From assembly GCA_030433195.1 (NCBI GenBank), contig JAUIME010000252.1, positions 1 through 7,221 of the forward strand: DNA of 7,221 nucleotides, read 5' to 3'. The translations under genes and the position numbers were made by a program. Each line of letters begins with the position of its first letter. Within the stretch, counting starts at the first letter, position 1. This DNA comes from a bacterium (GTDB lineage: Bacteria; Planctomycetota; JACOTG01; JAUIME01). Under the pieces are notes generated by a model. It did not search any database and was not told where the DNA came from. It saw only the letters and a list, made by a program, of their open reading frames with translations. Positions 4,454 to 7,221 of this stretch are shown piece by piece.

Positions 4454-7221
4454 GTCGTTCGAGATCGGGGGCGCGTGATCGTAGCCGGTGGGGCGTGATC
4501 CGCCTTGGCCCGGCAGACCGCCGCCCGCGCGGAACAGGTTGAGAATCTCGAAGACGTACACGTAGCCGCTGCTTCCGACGATGATCTCGGGGATCAGGTC
4601 GCGGTCGACGTCGTTCACTTCGAAGGCATCGTAGGCGCCGATGAAGGCACCGAGACCCTTCTCGACGAAGATCGTCGAGAGGTTCGAGTCGAGGACGAAG
4701 AAGTCGCCGTTGGCGTTGCCCGCGAGGATCTCGGGCCTTGCGTCACCGACGAGGTTGGCGCTCGCGATGCCATACACGTGAGAGCCGAGGTTCGGGCTCG
4801 TCTGCGTGACCGTGAGCTGGGAATCGGTCCAACGCAGCACGACGATGCGCCCCTCGTCGTTGCCGACGAGGATCTCGAGCGGCGCTTGGCCGTCGAGGTC
4901 GACGAGCTCCATCCCGACGATCGCGCCTCCGAGGTCGGGGCTCGTGTAGATGACTTCGAGCTCGCCGCCTTCGCCCGCGGGAGCGACCAAGTGGACGTAT
5001 CCGCGGCGATCGCCGACGACCACTTCACGGTTTCCGTCATCGGTGACGTCACCGGCTTCGATCGCGAAGAGGTCGTGGGCTTCGATCTCGAGCGTCTGCA
5101 CTCGTTGTCGCAGCGAACCGTCGAAGACCTGCAAGGTTGCGTGACCGAGCGGTGATCCGGGGCGCGCGTGATCGGGTGTCACGTTGGTGCCGACGATGAT
5201 CTCCGGCTCGACGTCGTTTCGGATGTCCTCGACGGCGAGCCCCCACATCGAACCGCTCACGCCGTCGAGCGGAAGCGACTCGTCGATCGAAGTCCAATCG
5301 ACCGCGCCATCCGGACGCAGTGCGAGAAGGAAGCCCTCGAGAGACTCGGCGCTCTTCGAAGCACCCGCGCCGGTGCCGGCGATCCACTCCTGCTTGCCAT
5401 CGCGATCGACGTCGGCGATCTGCAGGGCGTGCAGCCAATACTCGGGCGAGCTGATCTCGTTCGTGATTCCGATCGAACCCGTATCGATCAGCACGAGCCC
5501 GTCGGGGCGTTTCGGCACGACGATCTCGCGCGCGGCCGTGGCATCGTTCGTGATGATCTCCATCGCGTAGCCACCGGCGATGCCGGGAAGATGCGAGCGC
5601 GTCTGCAGCGTGGCGAGATCGACGATGTCGATCGAGCCGTCGGCTCCGAGGACGACGATCTCGAGGTTGCCGTCGCGATCGAGGTCGCCGGTCGCGATGG
5701 CATTGATCCCTTCGTTGGCGCTCGGGTGATTCCACTGCTCGACTTGCTTGGACGGGAAGTCGATGACCGTGAGGCTGCCCTCGCACCCGAGGATCAGATC
5801 GTCGACGCCTTCGCCCTCGCGGTCGATCGCCTCGTAGCCTTGGTAGCGCGTGAACTGTCGAGTTCGCTTGACCTCACGGAGTTGCGAATCGAGCAGCGAC
5901 GTCGTCGGCTTCTGCTTCGATCGCGTCGGATCGCTCGACCCTGTCGCGAGGACCTCGCGCACGGGTTGGCCGAACACGTTCGCGAACCAGACCGAAGACG
6001 GCGAGAAACCGAGCGGCAGCGACGAACTACGCACGACGAGGGTTTGCGAGCTGAGCATCACGACGCGCCCGTCCGCCAATCCGACGGCGATCTCGTCGGT
6101 GCCATCGTCGTCGAGATCATCGACCGCCATGCCGAGGCCGTAGGTCGGGCCGAGGTACGGACTGCGGGCGATTCGCTGGAAGTCCACGCCGTCGAGTGCG
6201 ATGACGTAGCCGTCGAAGGTTCGATAGAGGACGACGGGGTCGTCGCTCATCGGGAGGTCGGCGATGAAGACGTCGAGGATCGGCTCGTTCCGCGGGTCGG
6301 TCCAAACGAGCTCGGCGTGGTACGGCTCGGTCCCGCGAATCCGCCAGAGCTGTCCGGCGTAGTTGCCGACGAGGATGGACATCTCACCCGATTCGCCGAG
6401 CAGGCCGACGTCGAGCGCGAAAGCCAGTTCCCCGAGGTCGGGCGAGCGCCAGATCTCGGCGACGCGACCGTCTCGGCGCATGCGGTAGATGTGGACGAAT
6501 CCCTCGGCGTCGCCGAACACGAATTCGGGCTCGCCGGCGCCGTCGAGGTTTGCGATCCGTAGCGTGTCGTTCCATCCGCCGAGGTGCGAACCGTTGCCGA
6601 CGCGGCCGGAGAGTGTGAGTTCGAGAGGTCCGGTGACGGTGTTCGTCGAGTCAATCTGTCGAACGTGGGCGATGTCGGGGACGCGTTCCGCGGAAATGTG
6701 TCGAGGGCCGTACGACTCGCCGGCTGCATACTGCGGAGGTTCTCCCGTCGAAGCCCACGTCGCGCACTCGAGGATCAAGTCGCCCCAATACCCTTCGACG
6801 TCGTTGCCGGGCGCGAACTGACCCGCCGCCGGCACGGAGAAGTGGATCGTTTCCGATTGCTTTCCGGCCGCTGCGATCGCTTCGACGTAGTTCCAATGAT
6901 GGAATTGCGGATGCACGAGATCGCTGTCGCCGTGCACGTTGATCTGAACGTCTTCCAAAGCGCCAGCCCCTGCGGAGGGCGACTTGGAGAGCAGGCGTGG
7001 GTTCACCGTGTTCGTGTTGCGGTTGAACGCGGGGCCGCGGAGCGCGAGCTGCACGGAATGCAGCTCCGCGAGCAAATGCGCGCGCTCTTCAAAGGTCCAG
7101 TAGCGCTCGAGCAGCGCGTAACGCAGCCAATCGAGATGTTCGGAGAGATCGCCGATGCCGCCGATCGCCACGGCACCCGAGAATTCGCCCGGGTACTGTT
7201 GCTGCATCAGGCGGACGAGGG
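4451..7221 (-). CDS. Alpha/beta-hydrolase (S9-like) fused to FG-GAP/VCBS repeat beta-propellers, 5' end missing
   Basis: The frame stays open to the right edge (LVRL before the Met at 7205-7207), so the N-terminus, any signal peptide and the nucleophile elbow lie outside. Numbering is from that Met. Residues 1-160 resemble the end of a prolyl-oligopeptidase/S9-type hydrolase: YPGEFSGAVAIGGIGDL (5-21), the typical RLLSKSP (71-77), then VQINVHGDSDLVHP (87-100) with candidate acid Asp96. The expected catalytic His is replaced by Gln130 in AAGQFAPG. Residues 205-890 are about 14 repeats ending in EIxVGxxxGxVxxL strands, the FG-GAP/VCBS propeller pattern. Four have intact calcium-loop DxDxDG-like motifs: DLDDDG (364), DLDRDG (508), DVDRDG (599), DVTDDG (720). 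A Gly/Pro-rich tail ends in SND with no sorting domain. Such proteins are normally exported, and the propellers probably serve adhesion or binding. The substrate is unknown. It converges on the fusion gene and is independent of it. Confidence 0.9.
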   Translation of the reverse strand, partial: LVRLMQQQYPGEFSGAVAIGGIGDLSEHLDWLRYALLERYWTFEERAHLLAELHSVQLALRGPAFNRNTNTVNPRLLSKSPSAGAGALEDVQINVHGDSDLVHPQFHHWNYVEAIAAAGKQSETIHFSVPAAGQFAPGNDVEGYWGDLILECATWASTGEPPQYAAGESYGPRHISAERVPDIAHVRQIDSTNTVTGPLELTLSGRVGNGSHLGGWNDTLRIANLDGAGEPEFVFGDAEGFVHIYRMRRDGRVAEIWRSPDLGELAFALDVGLLGESGEMSILVGNYAGQLWRIRGTEPYHAELVWTDPRNEPILDVFIADLPMSDDPVVLYRTFDGYVIALDGVDFQRIARSPYLGPTYGLGMAVDDLDDDGTDEIAVGLADGRVVMLSSQTLVVRSSSLPLGFSPSSVWFANVFGQPVREVLATGSSDPTRSKQKPTTSLLDSQLREVKRTRQFTRYQGYEAIDREGEGVDDLILGCEGSLTVIDFPSKQVEQWNHPSANEGINAIATGDLDRDGNLEIVVLGADGSIDIVDLATLQTRSHLPGIAGGYAMEIITNDATAAREIVVPKRPDGLVLIDTGSIGITNEISSPEYWLHALQIADVDRDGKQEWIAGTGAGASKSAESLEGFLLALRPDGAVDWTSIDESLPLDGVSGSMWGLAVEDIRNDVEPEIIVGTNVTPDHARPGSPLGHATLQVFDGSLRQRVQTLEIEAHDLFAIEAGDVTDDGNREVVVGDRRGYVHLVAPAGEGGELEVIYTSPDLGGAIVGMELVDLDGQAPLEILVGNDEGRIVVLRWTDSQLTVTQTSPNLGSHVYGIASANLVGDARPEILAGNANGDFFVLDSNLSTIFVEKGLGAFIGAYDAFEVNDVDRDLIPEIIVGSSGYVYVFEILNLFRAGGGLPGQGGSRPTGYDHAPPISND
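4550..6565 (-). repeat. Protein-level FG-GAP/VCBS-type repeat array, about 14 units
   Basis: Units run roughly at residues (from the Met at 7207) 215-240, 262-290, 310-338, 356-385, 405-425, 457-483, 501-530, 547-575, 592-630, 653-697, 712-741, 761-791, 809-839 and 855-886. Typical units read as a hydrophobic strand, a D-x-D-x-D-G-like loop, EI-x-VG, then a G-x-V strand. Units 2, 3, 5 and 8 have lost most of the calcium loop. The units have diverged in DNA sequence, so this is an old array and not a recent tandem duplication. Unit boundaries were set by eye and may be off by several residues. Confidence 0.75.

Noticed and set aside
5168..6562. 464-residue plus-strand open frame inside the repeat-protein gene, with 4505-5155 a similar case
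   Set aside because: Both are acidic/Arg-rich mirror translations of the minus-strand repeat gene and show no domain, while the minus strand shows regular FG-GAP repeats throughout.

Overview
The window reads as a GC-rich, Gram-negative-type bacterial chromosome segment: a putative lipoprotein with a Lol-type export signal, a large secreted-type repeat protein, and a strong preference for G or C at codon third positions. The mix of an LpoB-like lipoprotein, FG-GAP repeat proteins and large fused enzymes would suit a planctomycete-like lineage. That placement is a guess from gene content; no rRNA or other phylogenetic marker is present.

Layout: (1) bases 1-44 may hold the last codons of an upstream gene, whose TGA overlaps the TTG start of the next gene. 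(2) Bases 41-646 encode a 201-residue putative lipoprotein with an LpoB-like (penicillin-binding-protein activator) pattern. (3) After an 89-base gap, bases 736-4437 encode a 1233-residue protein that is the highlight of the window. It is a head-to-tail fusion of serine hydroxymethyltransferase (GlyA/SHMT), a degenerate aminomethyltransferase-like (GcvT-like) module, and a complete GcvT module. (4) A perfect 19-base inverted repeat at 4435-4453 contains the stop codons of both converging genes. (5) On the minus strand, from 4451 to the right-hand edge, lies the 3' part of a very large gene: the tail of an S9-peptidase-like alpha/beta-hydrolase domain followed by about 14 FG-GAP/VCBS-type repeats, enough for two seven-bladed beta-propellers.

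How the parts work together: SHMT and GcvT both make 5,10-methylene-tetrahydrofolate from tetrahydrofolate, one from serine and one from the aminomethyl group carried on lipoyl-GcvH. Fusing them joins the two folate-dependent steps that interconvert serine and glycine, in either direction. The other glycine-cleavage genes (gcvH, gcvP, lpd) are not in this window. The lipoprotein and the hydrolase/repeat protein have no evident link to this metabolism, and the hydrolase gene is convergent, so it is a separate transcription unit. No RNA gene, insertion sequence, CRISPR array or phage feature was seen.
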